Below, piece by piece: positions 1 through 8,637 of a DNA stretch of 64,000 nucleotides. Origin of the DNA: JAITWT01 sp964439605 (GTDB lineage: Bacteria; Pseudomonadota; Gammaproteobacteria; Burkholderiales; Burkholderiaceae_C). The stretch spans positions 1 to 64,000 of the forward strand of contig CAYTPC010000146.1 in NCBI GenBank assembly GCA_964439605.1, written 5' to 3'. Numbering within the stretch: position 1 is the first letter of the stretch; the number at the start of each line of letters is the position of its first letter. The notes under the pieces are model-generated. The model searched no databases. It was not told the origin of the DNA and saw only the letters and a list, made by a program, of their open reading frames with translations. The translations under genes and the position numbers were made by a program.

Positions 1-3
1 GTC

Positions 4-723
4 ATGCTATCCCCAAAGACCATTGTTAAAGCTTCCTTGGGTGTGGGATCCTTCCTCAAAGTCCCAGGGACCGATCACGACCATGCGAAATCGCAGCCGG
101 TGCTGGTGCCGATCCGCTCGATTGGGCCAAGCGAGCAGCCGCGCATCCTGTCCCACTTGATGGGGCTGGAGCAGCATGATCGCTATTTGCGCTTCGGCTA
201 CGCCGCATCGGACGAACAGGTGCAGCGCTACGTCGATGGGCTCGATTTCGATCGCGACGAAATTTTCGGCATCTACAACCGGCGGCTCGAACTGATCGCG
301 ATGGCGCATCTTGCTTTCGCGCCCGACGGGCAGTCCGGCAACTGTGCTGAGTTCGGCGTGTCGGTTTCCAAACATGCGCGCGGTCGCGGCTATGGTTCGC
401 GCCTGTTCGAGCGAGCCGGGGTGTCGGCGCGCAACGAAAACGTCAGCATGCTGTTCATTCATGCGCTCAGCGAGAACACCGCAATGCTCAAGATTGCGCG
501 CAAGGCCGGCGCGACGGTGGAACGCTGCGGCTCCGAGTCGGAGGCTTATTTGAAGCTGCCCGAGCCGACCCTCGACAGTCGCGTGAACGAAATCGCGCTG
601 GACCAGTTTGCCGCGGTCGACTTTCAGCTCAAGACGCAAGCCAAGCAGTTCTGGAGCTTCTTGGGAAGCTTGCAGGAAATTCGCCGCGGCATGCGCGCCG
701 CGCGCGAGAAGAGCGCGGCCTGA
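4..723 (+). CDS. GNAT-family N-acetyltransferase
   Basis: A protein of 239 residues. Residues about 35-185 read as a GNAT acetyltransferase fold: the acetyl-CoA binding signature is visible as SKHARGRGYGSRLFERA (Q/RxxGxG/A type) at about residues 122-138, followed by the usual ALSENTAMLKIARKAG motif where an Asn starts the last helix. GNAT enzymes move an acetyl group from acetyl-CoA to an amine; the substrate here cannot be told. The C-terminal 45 residues are basic and lie outside the domain. The ATG is only three bases from the window edge, so a start further upstream cannot be excluded. A strong Rho-independent terminator follows 55 bases after the stop, so this gene ends its own transcript and is separate from the lnt group. 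Confidence 0.8.
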   Translation: MLSPKTIVKASLGVGSFLKVPGTDHDHAKSQPVLVPIRSIGPSEQPRILSHLMGLEQHDRYLRFGYAASDEQVQRYVDGLDFDRDEIFGIYNRRLELIAMAHLAFAPDGQSGNCAEFGVSVSKHARGRGYGSRLFERAGVSARNENVSMLFIHALSENTAMLKIARKAGATVERCGSESEAYLKLPEPTLDSRVNEIALDQFAAVDFQLKTQAKQFWSFLGSLQEIRRGMRAAREKSAA

Positions 724-777
724 GCCTTGAAACGGCAGTTGAACAGGCTCTGAGCGTCAGCTTTGGCGCTCCATGAA

Positions 778-809
778 CAAAAGCGGCGCTTGGCGCCGCT
801 TTTGTTTTT
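778..809 (+). terminator. Rho-independent terminator after the GNAT gene
   Basis: A perfect 12-bp stem (778-789 with 793-804) with a three-base loop is followed by five T residues at 805-809. This is a textbook intrinsic terminator for the GNAT gene. The A-run at the foot of the stem could let it work from the other strand too, but no gene on that strand needs it. Confidence 0.9.
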
Positions 810-935
810 GGGGTGCGCCGGTTGCTGCGTGGGTCTGTGCCCGCAATCGCGGTGCGGGCCGCAGGGCCTCCCCAGGTTTGAGCCGTGGGTACGATCCGGT
901 ATCCTTGCATTCTCCCAACTCTGGTTTCCGTCGCA

Positions 936-1814
936 GTGGCCGACCCTCATCCTGAACGCGTCCCTCCCGAAAGAGAGGACAAACGCAGTTTTCTGCAAAA
1001 GCTCGTCGAGTTCATCCATCCCGGGCCGGACTCACGCGATGAGTTGATCGAAACCCTGGCCGATGCCGAAAGCAACGAGGTGATCGGCGTCGAGTCGCGG
1101 GTGATGCTCGAAGGGGTGCTGCGCATGGCTGACCTGACGGCCGGGGACGTGATGGTGGCCGCGCCGCGCATGGATCTGCTCAATATCGATGCGTCGATCG
1201 ATGAAATCATTCATCAGATCATCGATACCGCGCATTCACGCTTTCCGGTTTACGAAGGCAAGAAGGAAAACATCATCGGCATCCTCCTGGCGAAGGATCT
1301 GCTCAAGCTGCAGCGGGCGCCGGAGCTGAACATCCGCGCCCTGTTGCGCCCGACCACTTTCGTGCCGGAAAGCAAGGGGCTCAACGATCTGCTGCGCGAG
1401 TTCCGCGGCAATCGCAATCACCTGGCCGTGGTGATCGACGAATTCGGCCGTGTGGCCGGCCTGATCACCATCGAGGACGTGCTCGAACAGATCGTCGGCG
1501 AGATCGAGGACGAGTTCGATATCGCCGAGGATGAAGGCGATATCTTCGGGCTCGCCGACCACACCTACCGCGTCGCGGGAGATACCTCGATCGAGCGCGT
1601 GGCCGAGGCCTTCGGCATCGAGTTCGATGCCAAGCAGCGCAGTGAGGATTTCGACACCATCGGCGGTCTCATCGCGCACGAAATGGGCCACGTGCCCAAG
1701 CGTGGCGAGCGGCACCAGATCGGAGGCTTCAGCTTCGTGGTGATGCACACCAAGGGTGGCGCCGTGCGCTGGTTCAAGGTTTCGCCGGCGCCCAGCGGCG
1801 ACGCGAACACTTGA
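936..1814 (+). CDS. corC: CorC/YbeX-like CBS-domain protein
   Basis: Two CBS domains (about residues 50-165) and a C-terminal CorC_HlyC (transporter-associated) domain (about 185-280) give the layout of the cytosolic CorC/YbeX family, linked to magnesium/cobalt efflux and to ribosome maintenance. The motif VMVAAPRMDLLNID and the segment HLAVVIDEFGRVAGLITIED are characteristic. The start is uncertain: no ATG fits. I chose GTG at 936, which gives a protein of about 292 residues that begins like family members; GTG at 885 is the alternative, and neither has a convincing Shine-Dalgarno sequence. The stop overlaps the TTG start of lnt (TTGA), so the two genes are translationally coupled, as expected because ybeX and lnt are neighbours in many proteobacteria. 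Confidence 0.85.
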   Translation: MADPHPERVPPEREDKRSFLQKLVEFIHPGPDSRDELIETLADAESNEVIGVESRVMLEGVLRMADLTAGDVMVAAPRMDLLNIDASIDEIIHQIIDTAHSRFPVYEGKKENIIGILLAKDLLKLQRAPELNIRALLRPTTFVPESKGLNDLLREFRGNRNHLAVVIDEFGRVAGLITIEDVLEQIVGEIEDEFDIAEDEGDIFGLADHTYRVAGDTSIERVAEAFGIEFDAKQRSEDFDTIGGLIAHEMGHVPKRGERHQIGGFSFVVMHTKGGAVRWFKVSPAPSGDANT

Positions 1815-3457
1815 ATACCGTGCGTTTGCGTCTGGGCGCTTGGCTTTGGCCCATAGCCGGGGGGCTGGCGCAGGCCGCTTCCATCGCCGCGCCCTGGAAC
1901 GGCCGGCCGCTGTGGTGGCTTCAATTGCTTTCGCTCGCCGCGCTCGTCTGGCAGCTCGATGCCTTGCGCGCGAGCAGCGGCAAATGGCGCGGCGGCGCGG
2001 TGTCGGGCTGGCTCTTCGCGACGGCGTGGCTGTGCGGCACGTTCTGGTGGCTCTTCATTTCGATGCACACCTACGGCGGGATTCCGGCGCCGCTGGCCGC
2101 GATGGGGGTTTTTGCCTTGTCGGCCGCGGTGGCGCTCTATTACGCCCTTGCATGCGGGCTCTACGTGGCCTTCGCACCGGCCAACTCCCTTGGCGCGGCG
2201 GCGTTCTTCGCCGCGCTGTGGACGCTCGCGGAATTGGCGCGCGGAAGCTGGTTCACCGGCTTTCCGTGGGGCGCCGGCGGCTATGCGCACGTGGAAGGGC
2301 CGCTGGCGGCTTACGCGCCGTGGGCCGGGGTGTATGGGATCGTCGCCGTGGCGGCTGCCAGTGCGGCGATTCTTGCGACGATGATTGCGGCGTTCGTCCG
2401 CGCGGCCATCCGCCGGGTCTGCGGGCATTCTTTCGCGATGTTCGCTACGTTCGCGACCCACGCGGGGTTGGCGCTGGGCCTGCTGGTTTTGCTGTTCGTG
2501 CCGGCGCTTCTGGGCGCAATGCGCGGCACGGCCGTCGATGAAGCCGCGCGTTCGCACGGGCGTTTGCGCGTCGCCTTGCTGCAGGGGAACATTCCTCAGA
2601 ACGAAAAGTTCATCCCGAACGGCGGCATCGCGATCGCGCTGCGCTGGTACGGCGAGCAGCTTCAGGAGGCCACCGCGCCGCTGGTGGTGACGCCGGAAAC
2701 CGCATTGCCGCTGCTGCCCGCGCAATTGCCGCCGGGGTATCTCGAAGCGATCGCGGCGCGTTATGCGCAAGGCGATCAGGCGGCCATCGTCGGCTTGCCG
2801 CTGAGCGACGGCCGCGGCTACAGCAACGCGGTCATCGGATTTCGCCCCGGCGAGCCGGCGCCGTACCGCTACGACAAGCACCACCTCGTGCCCTTTGGCG
2901 AGTTCGTCCCGCGCATGTTCCGCTGGTTCACGGACATGATGCGCATCCCGCTTGGCGACTTCGATCGCGGGGCTCTCGCGCAGGCTCCGTTCGTCTGGCA
3001 GGGCCAGCGCATCGCGCCCAACATCTGTTACGAGGATCTGTTCGGCGACGAGATCGGCGCCGGCTTTCGCCGCGAGGCCGAGGCGCCGACCATTTTGCTG
3101 AACGTGAGCAACATCGCATGGTTCGGCGACTCGGTCGCGATCGACCAGCACCTTGCGATCTCGCGCATGCGTGCGCTCGAATTCCAGCGCCCGATGGTCC
3201 GCGCGACCAACACCGGCGCGACGGCTGTCATCGACCATCGGGGCCGTGTCACGCACCAGTTGCCGCGGCTCACGCGCGGCGTGCTGCTGGCCGAGGTCGA
3301 GGGGCGCAATGGGATCACGCCCTACGCGCGCTGGGTTTCGCGCTTTGGGCTCGCGCCGCTGTGGATCGCCGCGTTGGTGGTGGTGATGGCCGTCGCGGCG
3401 GCCGTGATGCGCCGGCGCCGGGATTTTGCGCACCGGCAAGACCGGCAAGACTCATAA
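1811..3457 (+). CDS. lnt: Apolipoprotein N-acyltransferase
   Basis: Lnt adds the third, amide-linked acyl chain to the N-terminal cysteine of lipoproteins in the inner membrane, using phospholipid as donor. The N-terminal half (about residues 10-250) is hydrophobic with several membrane spans. The C-terminal part is a nitrilase-like domain with the Glu-Lys-Cys triad visible as E296 in PETALP, K356 in DKHHLVPFGEF and C406 in NICYEDLFG. A final membrane span and a short basic tail end the protein (548 residues, slightly longer than usual). The start is TTG at 1811, overlapping the corC stop codon by four bases. No Shine-Dalgarno site is evident, so coupling to corC translation probably matters. 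Confidence 0.93.
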   Translation: MNTVRLRLGAWLWPIAGGLAQAASIAAPWNGRPLWWLQLLSLAALVWQLDALRASSGKWRGGAVSGWLFATAWLCGTFWWLFISMHTYGGIPAPLAAMGVFALSAAVALYYALACGLYVAFAPANSLGAAAFFAALWTLAELARGSWFTGFPWGAGGYAHVEGPLAAYAPWAGVYGIVAVAAASAAILATMIAAFVRAAIRRVCGHSFAMFATFATHAGLALGLLVLLFVPALLGAMRGTAVDEAARSHGRLRVALLQGNIPQNEKFIPNGGIAIALRWYGEQLQEATAPLVVTPETALPLLPAQLPPGYLEAIAARYAQGDQAAIVGLPLSDGRGYSNAVIGFRPGEPAPYRYDKHHLVPFGEFVPRMFRWFTDMMRIPLGDFDRGALAQAPFVWQGQRIAPNICYEDLFGDEIGAGFRREAEAPTILLNVSNIAWFGDSVAIDQHLAISRMRALEFQRPMVRATNTGATAVIDHRGRVTHQLPRLTRGVLLAEVEGRNGITPYARWVSRFGLAPLWIAALVVVMAVAAAVMRRRRDFAHRQDRQDS

Positions 3458-3554
3458 AATAGGTGACGCAGACTTATTCAGCCTTGCCTCAAATCCGCCG
3501 CATCATGGGGCCGATCCGGTTCGTCGCGGCGGCCGTCCACAAGCTACAGTCCCC

Positions 3555-4469
3555 ATGCTGACCTTCCAACAGATCATTCTCAAACTCCAGTCCTATTGGG
3601 ACGCCCAGGGCTGCGCGCTGCTGCAACCCTACGACATGGAGGTCGGCGCCGGCACTTCGCACACGGCCACCTTCTTGCGCGCGATCGGCCCCGAGCCGTG
3701 GAAAGCCGCCTACGTGCAGCCCAGCCGCCGCCCCAAGGACGGCCGCTATGGCGAGAACCCGAACCGCCTGCAGCACTATTACCAGTACCAGGTGGTGCTC
3801 AAGCCGGCGCCGTCGAACATCCTCGACCTGTATCTCGGTTCGCTCGAGGCGCTGGGCTTCGATCTGAAGAAAAACGACATTCGCTTCGGCGAAGACGATT
3901 AGGATATTCACACGCTCGGCGCCTGGGGCCTGGGCTGGGAAGTCTGGCTCAACGGCATGGAGGTGACGCAGTTCACCTACTTCCAGCAGGTCGGCGGCAT
4001 CGACTGCCGCCCGATCACCGGCGAGATCACCTACGGGCTGGAGCGCCTGGCGATGTATCTGCAGGGCGTGGACAACGTCTACGACCTGACGTGGACCGAA
4101 GGCTTGAGTTACGGCGACGTTTATAAGCAGAACGAGGTCGAGCAGTCGGCCTATAACTTCGAGCACAGCGATGCCGGTTTCATCTTCGATGCCTTTGCCG
4201 CGTATGAGCGGCAGGCCAAGTACCTGATGGAACAGCGGCTCGCGCTGCCTGCCTACGAGCAGGTGCTCAAGGCCGCGCACAGCTTCAACCTGCTCGATGC
4301 GCGCGGCGCGATCAGCGTGACCGAGCGCGCCGCTTACATCGGCCGCATCCGCAATCTCGCGCGCAGCGTCGCGCAGAGCTACTACGACAGCCGCGAGCGC
4401 CTAGGCTTTCCGATGGCGCCGCGCGAATGGGTGGCACAGCTCGACGCCACGGCGAAGAAGGCTGCCTGA
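3555..4469 (+). pseudogene. glyQ: Glycyl-tRNA synthetase alpha subunit with in-frame amber codon
   Basis: GlyQ and GlyS together form the heterotetrameric glycyl-tRNA synthetase, which is essential. Reading from ATG 3555 gives 304 codons, the normal size, beginning MLTFQQIILKLQSYWDAQGC. Codon 116 (3900-3902) is TAG, and the same frame continues directly with DIHTLGAWGLGWEVW to the proper stop at 4467-4469. In other GlyQ proteins this block reads EDD/NWENPTLGAWG, so the amber falls where a tryptophan normally stands and the next three residues also differ. No frame change is needed. A sequencing or assembly error, a real nonsense mutation with a second glycyl-tRNA synthetase elsewhere, or amber suppression are all open. 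Identity of the gene is certain; its working state is not. The separate pieces would be 115 residues and, from ATG 3957, 170 residues. Confidence 0.9.
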
Positions 4470-4489
4470 GGAAAAGGCGGCGACGCGCG

Positions 4490-5050
4490 ATGCCGACGGT
4501 TTTTTCCCACATTGCCGTACCGGTGGCCGCGGCCATCGGGTTGGGCGCGCGGCGTATTTCGCCGTGGGCGCTGGCGGCAGGCATGCTGGCGGTGGTCGCG
4601 CCCGATTTCGACGGCATCGCCTTCAAGCTCGGCATCGCCTACGGCGGCATGAGCGGGCATCGCGGCTTTACGCACACGCTGGTGTTTGCGCTGTTGCTGG
4701 GGCTGGCGGGTCTGGCGCTCGCGCCGCGCTGGAACATGCCGCGCTGGGCGGGCTATGCGTGGATTGCGCTGTGCACACTCTCGCACCCGCTGCTGGACAT
4801 GATGACCAACGGCGGCGCCGGCATTGCCTTGTTGTGGCCGCTGGATCGGGAACACCATTTCTTTGCCTGGCGGCCGATCGAGGTGTCGCCGATTTCGCTG
4901 CGGCGCTTTTTGTCGTGGCGCGGGGTGCAGGTCATACTCAGCGAACTGCAATTCGTCTGGGTGCCGCTGCTTTGCGCCGCTTTCCTCGCCATGGGGATGC
5001 GGCGCCTTTTGTCTTTCACCGCGCCGCGCGGCGCGACTTCCAATTTCTGA
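4490..5050 (+). CDS. YdjM-like inner-membrane metal-dependent hydrolase (DUF457)
   Basis: A protein of 186 residues with four or so membrane spans. The motifs APDFDG, the HRGFTHT block and CTLSHPLLDMMTNGG carry the His and Asp residues typical of the YdjM/DUF457 family of membrane-bound metal-dependent hydrolases, a family whose reaction is poorly known. The ATG at 4490 is preceded by a GAGGAAAAGG stretch about 15 bases upstream; the longer frame from 4427 overlaps glyQ and is not needed. The gene sits between glyQ and glyS, which are normally adjacent, with 20 bases to glyQ and 3 bases to glyS, so the three are almost surely co-transcribed. Confidence 0.8.
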   Translation: MPTVFSHIAVPVAAAIGLGARRISPWALAAGMLAVVAPDFDGIAFKLGIAYGGMSGHRGFTHTLVFALLLGLAGLALAPRWNMPRWAGYAWIALCTLSHPLLDMMTNGGAGIALLWPLDREHHFFAWRPIEVSPISLRRFLSWRGVQVILSELQFVWVPLLCAAFLAMGMRRLLSFTAPRGATSNF

Positions 5051-5053
5051 ACC

Positions 5054-7189
5054 ATGCCTTTTGCTTCTCTACTCGTCGAACTGTTTGTCGAGGAACTTCC
5101 GCCAAAGGCCTTGCGCAAGCTCGGCGATGCTTTCGCGGCCGCGCTGCGCGATCAGTTGCAGGCGCAGGGGCTGGTTGGCGCCGGTTCGGTGCTGACCGCT
5201 TACGCCTCGCCGCGCCGCCTCGCCGCGCACCTGACGCAAGTGGCCGGCAAGGCGGCCGACAAGGCGGTTTCGCACAAGCTGATGCCGGTGTCGGTAGGGC
5301 TCGATGCGAACGGGCAGCCCACGCCGGCGCTGCTCAAAAAACTGGCTGCCCTCGGCGCTGATGCCTCGGTGGTGCCGCAGCTTCGCCGCGCGGTCGATGG
5401 CAAGGCCGAAGCGCTGTTTTTCGAGAGCACCGCGCGCGGCGCGCTACTGGCCGACGGCTTGCAAGAGGCCTTGCTCGGCGCCATCGCCCGGCTGCCGATT
5501 CCCAAGGTGATGAGCTACCAGCTCGAAAGCGGCTGCGAATTGCCCGGGTGGAGCAGCGTGAGCTTCGTGCGGCCGGCGCACGCACTGGTGGCGCTGCATG
5601 GCGGCGAGCTCGTGCCGGTGCGGGCCTTGGGCCTGACGGCCGGGCGTGAAACGCATGGTCATCGTTTCGAGGCGGCCGTCGATCCGGTGGTGCTGCGCGA
5701 TGCCGACAGCTACGCGCGGCAGCTGCAGGACGAGGGCGCGGTCATCGCCGATTTCGACGCGCGGCGAGAAGAGATTACGCGCCAGCTCGCGCAGTCTGCG
5801 CGCGAGGCGGGCGCGGGCCTGCGGCCGATCGAGGACGAGGCGCTGCTCGACGAGGTGACGGCGCTGGTCGAGCGGCCCCACGTGCTGGTGTGCGAGTTCG
5901 AGCGCGAATTTCTCGAAGTGCCGCAGGAGTGCCTGATTCTCACGATGAAGGCCAACCAGAAATACTTTCCGCTGCTCGACGCGGCAGGCAGGCTGACCAA
6001 CAAGTTTCTCGTCGTCAGCAACATCCGGCCCGACGATTCGAGCGCGGTGGTCGGCGGCAACGAGCGCGTGGTGCGTCCGCGCTTGGCCGATGCCAAGTTT
6101 TTCTATGATCAGGACCGCAAAAAAACACTGGCTTCGCGCGTCGCATCGCTGGACAAGGTGGTCTATCACAACAAGCTTGGCACGCAGGGCGAGCGCGTCG
6201 AGCGCGTGGTGCGCATCGCCTGCGCGATCGTCGAACTGCTCGGCGGCGGCGCTGAACTGGCGGCGCCGGTCACGCAGGCCGCGCGATTGGCCAAGGCCGA
6301 TCTGTTGACCGACATGGTCGGCGAGTTCCCTGAATTGCAGGGCGTCATGGGCCGCTACTACGCGCTGCACGACGGGCTCGGTGCGGCGGTGGCCGATGCA
6401 ATCGAAGATCATTACAAGCCGCGCTTCGCCGGTGACGTATTGCCGCGCGCAGAGGTCGGCGCCATCGTCGCGCTGGCCGACAAGCTGGAGACGCTGGCAG
6501 GCATGTTCGGCATTGGCAACTTGCCCACGGGCGACCGCGACCCCTTCGCGTTGCGCCGCCATGCGCTGGGGGTGATCCGCATCTTGATCGAAAAATGCCT
6601 GCCGCTCGAACTGGATGCGCTGCTGCGCCATGCCGGGGACGCGTTTGAGCGGATCGAAGGCTTTGATGCGGGCCGGGTGCGCCGCGAGCTGTCTGAATTC
6701 ATCTTCGAGCGTCTGGCCGGCAGCTTGCGCGAGCAGGGCGCGAGTGCGCAAGAGGCCGAAGCCGTGCTCGCCTCGCGGCCGCAGCGCCTGGCGCTGGTCC
6801 CCAAGCTGCTCGCGGCCGTGCGCGTCTTCGCGGCATTGCCCGAGGCGCCGGCGCTCGCGGCGGCCAACAAGCGCATCGGCAACATCCTCAAGAAATCGCC
6901 TGAAGCCGATCCGCACGTCAATCCCGCGCTGCTGCGTGAAGAGGCGGAATCGGCCCTGTACGCGGCGATGCGGGAAACCGTGCCGCGCTCCAATGCGCAG
7001 TTCGAGGCGGGTGATTACACCGGCTCGCTGCAAACGCTGGCTGCGCTGCGCGCACCGGTCGACGCCTTTTTCGATGACGTGATGGTCAATGCACAAGAGG
7101 AGGATTTACGCCTGAACCGGCTGGGGCTGCTGGCTTCGCTGCACCGCGCGATGAACCGCGTGGCGCAACTCGAACGGCTGGCGGCTTGA
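5054..7189 (+). CDS. glyS: Glycyl-tRNA synthetase beta subunit
   Basis: A protein of 711 residues with the typical GlyS start, SLLVELFVEELPPKALRK, and a C-terminal anticodon-binding DALR-type region. The beta subunit recognises and binds tRNA-Gly while GlyQ carries the aminoacylation site. The conserved core segments LTMKANQKYFPL and DAKFFYDQDRKK are intact and the length is normal. So unlike glyQ this gene shows no damage, which argues that the glycyl-tRNA synthetase is still under selection. The ATG lies three bases after the YdjM-like stop with no clear Shine-Dalgarno site, suggesting coupled translation. Confidence 0.96.
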   Translation: MPFASLLVELFVEELPPKALRKLGDAFAAALRDQLQAQGLVGAGSVLTAYASPRRLAAHLTQVAGKAADKAVSHKLMPVSVGLDANGQPTPALLKKLAALGADASVVPQLRRAVDGKAEALFFESTARGALLADGLQEALLGAIARLPIPKVMSYQLESGCELPGWSSVSFVRPAHALVALHGGELVPVRALGLTAGRETHGHRFEAAVDPVVLRDADSYARQLQDEGAVIADFDARREEITRQLAQSAREAGAGLRPIEDEALLDEVTALVERPHVLVCEFEREFLEVPQECLILTMKANQKYFPLLDAAGRLTNKFLVVSNIRPDDSSAVVGGNERVVRPRLADAKFFYDQDRKKTLASRVASLDKVVYHNKLGTQGERVERVVRIACAIVELLGGGAELAAPVTQAARLAKADLLTDMVGEFPELQGVMGRYYALHDGLGAAVADAIEDHYKPRFAGDVLPRAEVGAIVALADKLETLAGMFGIGNLPTGDRDPFALRRHALGVIRILIEKCLPLELDALLRHAGDAFERIEGFDAGRVRRELSEFIFERLAGSLREQGASAQEAEAVLASRPQRLALVPKLLAAVRVFAALPEAPALAAANKRIGNILKKSPEADPHVNPALLREEAESALYAAMRETVPRSNAQFEAGDYTGSLQTLAALRAPVDAFFDDVMVNAQEEDLRLNRLGLLASLHRAMNRVAQLERLAA

Positions 7190-7234
7190 CCGCTGTCTCA
7201 GCCTCAGTCTTTGTCTCAGGCGTGGGCATTCACC

Positions 7235-7810
7235 ATGAAACTCGTCATTCTTGATTGCAACGGCACGATCAACGTGCGTCTGGAAGATTACGTCAAAAGC
7301 GAAGTCGAATGGACGCCGCTGCCCGGCGCGATGGAGGCGATCGCGCGGCTCAATCATGCGGGCTGGCACGTCGTGATCGCAACGAACCAGTCGGGGCTGG
7401 GCCGCGGCCTGTTCGACGTGGCATCGCTCAACACCGTATACGCCAAGATGCACAAGCTGCTCGCAGCCGCAGGCGGGCGCATCGAAGCGGTGTTCTTCTG
7501 CCCGCACAGTCCCGATGAGGGCTGCGACTGCCGCAAACCCAAGCCGGGCCTGTTCCGGCAGATCGCCGATCGCTACGGCATCGATCTGGCCGGCGTGCCC
7601 GTGGTGGGAGACAGCTTGCGCGACTTGCAGGCCGGCGCCGCGATGGGCTGCGAGCCGCATTTGGTGCTGACCGGCGCCGGTGCGGCCTGCCGCGGAGTCA
7701 ATCCGCTGCCGCCCGAATATCCGCCGGGCACGCGGGTGCATGCGGATATTTCGGCCTTTGCGAGTTTTCTTTTGAATCGAGAACAAGGTGCCGCGTCCAG
7801 CGCGCGTTGA
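7235..7810 (+). CDS. gmhB: D-glycero-D-manno-heptose 1,7-bisphosphate phosphatase (altered catalytic motif)
   Basis: GmhB removes the 7-phosphate in ADP-heptose synthesis for the lipopolysaccharide core. The protein is 191 residues. HAD motif II is ATNQSG and motif IV is VVGDSLRDLQAG; the zinc-binding loop FFCPHSPDEGCDCRKPKPG keeps its three Cys and one His. However motif I reads D7-C-N9-G-T11 where the family has DxDGT/V: the nucleophile Asp7 is present but the general acid/base Asp at +2 is Asn (codon AAC at 7259-7261). This residue is normally required for turnover, so activity may be reduced or the role changed. ATG 7235 lies 45 bases after glyS, in the glyQS-gmhB-plsC order usual for this group of bacteria. 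Confidence 0.88.
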   Translation: MKLVILDCNGTINVRLEDYVKSEVEWTPLPGAMEAIARLNHAGWHVVIATNQSGLGRGLFDVASLNTVYAKMHKLLAAAGGRIEAVFFCPHSPDEGCDCRKPKPGLFRQIADRYGIDLAGVPVVGDSLRDLQAGAAMGCEPHLVLTGAGAACRGVNPLPPEYPPGTRVHADISAFASFLLNREQGAASSAR

Positions 7811-7816
7811 AGCTGC

Positions 7817-8602
7817 ATGAAGTCTTCACAATCTTCCACCGCCACGGCGCGGCCGGCATCCGAATTCGGCTGTATCGTCCGCTCGACTTTGCATATGGCG
7901 TTCATGCTCGTCACCGTGATCCCCTGGGCGATCGTGATCGTGATCCTTTCGCTGCTGATGCGCGGCGAGGCGCTGTATTGGGTCGCCGTGCGCTGGGTGC
8001 GGCTGGTCATTAGGGCCTCGCGGGTGATTCTGGGCATTGAGAATCGCGTCACCGGTCTCGAAAACCTGCCCGAGGACAAGCGCGCCGGCGCGATCTTGCT
8101 GGCCAAGCACCAGTCCGCTTACGAAACCTTCCTGATTCCGGTACTGATACCGCACCCGGCCGCCTACGTGTTCAAGCGCGAGCTGCTGTTCATTCCCTTC
8201 TTCGGCTGGGCGTTGGGGCGGCTGGACATGGTTCACATCGACCGCAGCCAGCGTGCGCAGGCCTTCGCCAAGGTGGTCGAACAGGGCAAGCGCCTGCTGG
8301 GCCAGGGGATCTGGATCATCATGTTTCCCGAGGGCACGCGCGTCGAACGCGGGCAGTGTGGCAGCTACAAAACCAGCGGCGCGCGACTGGCGGTGCAGAC
8401 CGGCGTGCCGGTGATTCCGATCGCGGTCACCTCGGGCCGTGTCTGGCCGCGCAAGGCTTTCATCAAGCGCCCGGGCGTCGTCGATGTGTCGATTGGGGCG
8501 CCGATTCCCAGTGCAGGCCGCGACCCCGACGAGCTGATGCGCGAGGTTGAGGAATGGATCGAGGCCGAGATGCGCCGGCTCGACCCCGAGGCCTATATCT
8601 GA
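7817..8602 (+). CDS. PlsC-like 1-acylglycerol-3-phosphate acyltransferase
   Basis: A 261-residue member of the PlsC (LPLAT) acyltransferase family, which esterifies position 2 of lysophosphatidic acid in phospholipid synthesis at the inner membrane. An N-terminal membrane anchor covers about residues 25-48. The catalytic HX4D/E motif is H98-QSAY-E103, the glycerol-phosphate binding block is FPEGTRVERG, and VPVIPIAV follows. Glu in place of Asp in the first motif is common in homologues from this bacterial order. It begins 6 bases after gmhB, so it belongs to the glyQS-gmhB transcription unit. Another PlsC may exist elsewhere, so I do not assign the symbol. Confidence 0.87.
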   Translation: MKSSQSSTATARPASEFGCIVRSTLHMAFMLVTVIPWAIVIVILSLLMRGEALYWVAVRWVRLVIRASRVILGIENRVTGLENLPEDKRAGAILLAKHQSAYETFLIPVLIPHPAAYVFKRELLFIPFFGWALGRLDMVHIDRSQRAQAFAKVVEQGKRLLGQGIWIIMFPEGTRVERGQCGSYKTSGARLAVQTGVPVIPIAVTSGRVWPRKAFIKRPGVVDVSIGAPIPSAGRDPDELMREVEEWIEAEMRRLDPEAYI

Positions 8603-8637
8603 CGCTGACTCTGACACCGACGCTGACACGCCGCACC

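Noticed and set aside
1565..3448. Long open frame of 627 codons antisense to corC and lnt
   Set aside because: It is the antisense shadow of GC-rich coding sequence: composition is dominated by Arg, Ala, Gln and His and no domain is recognised, while the + strand carries clear corC and lnt.
3900..3902. General reassignment of TAG to tryptophan or another amino acid
   Set aside because: At least three other genes here (livF, the DUF1178 gene and secG) end in TAG at the expected family length, so TAG is used as a normal stop in this genome.
5444..7096. Open frame of 550 codons antisense to glyS, and similar long antisense frames over the ABC exporter (29025-30716) and pnp (49894-51666)
   Set aside because: They mirror well-known genes on the other strand and have no motif, ribosome site or family likeness.
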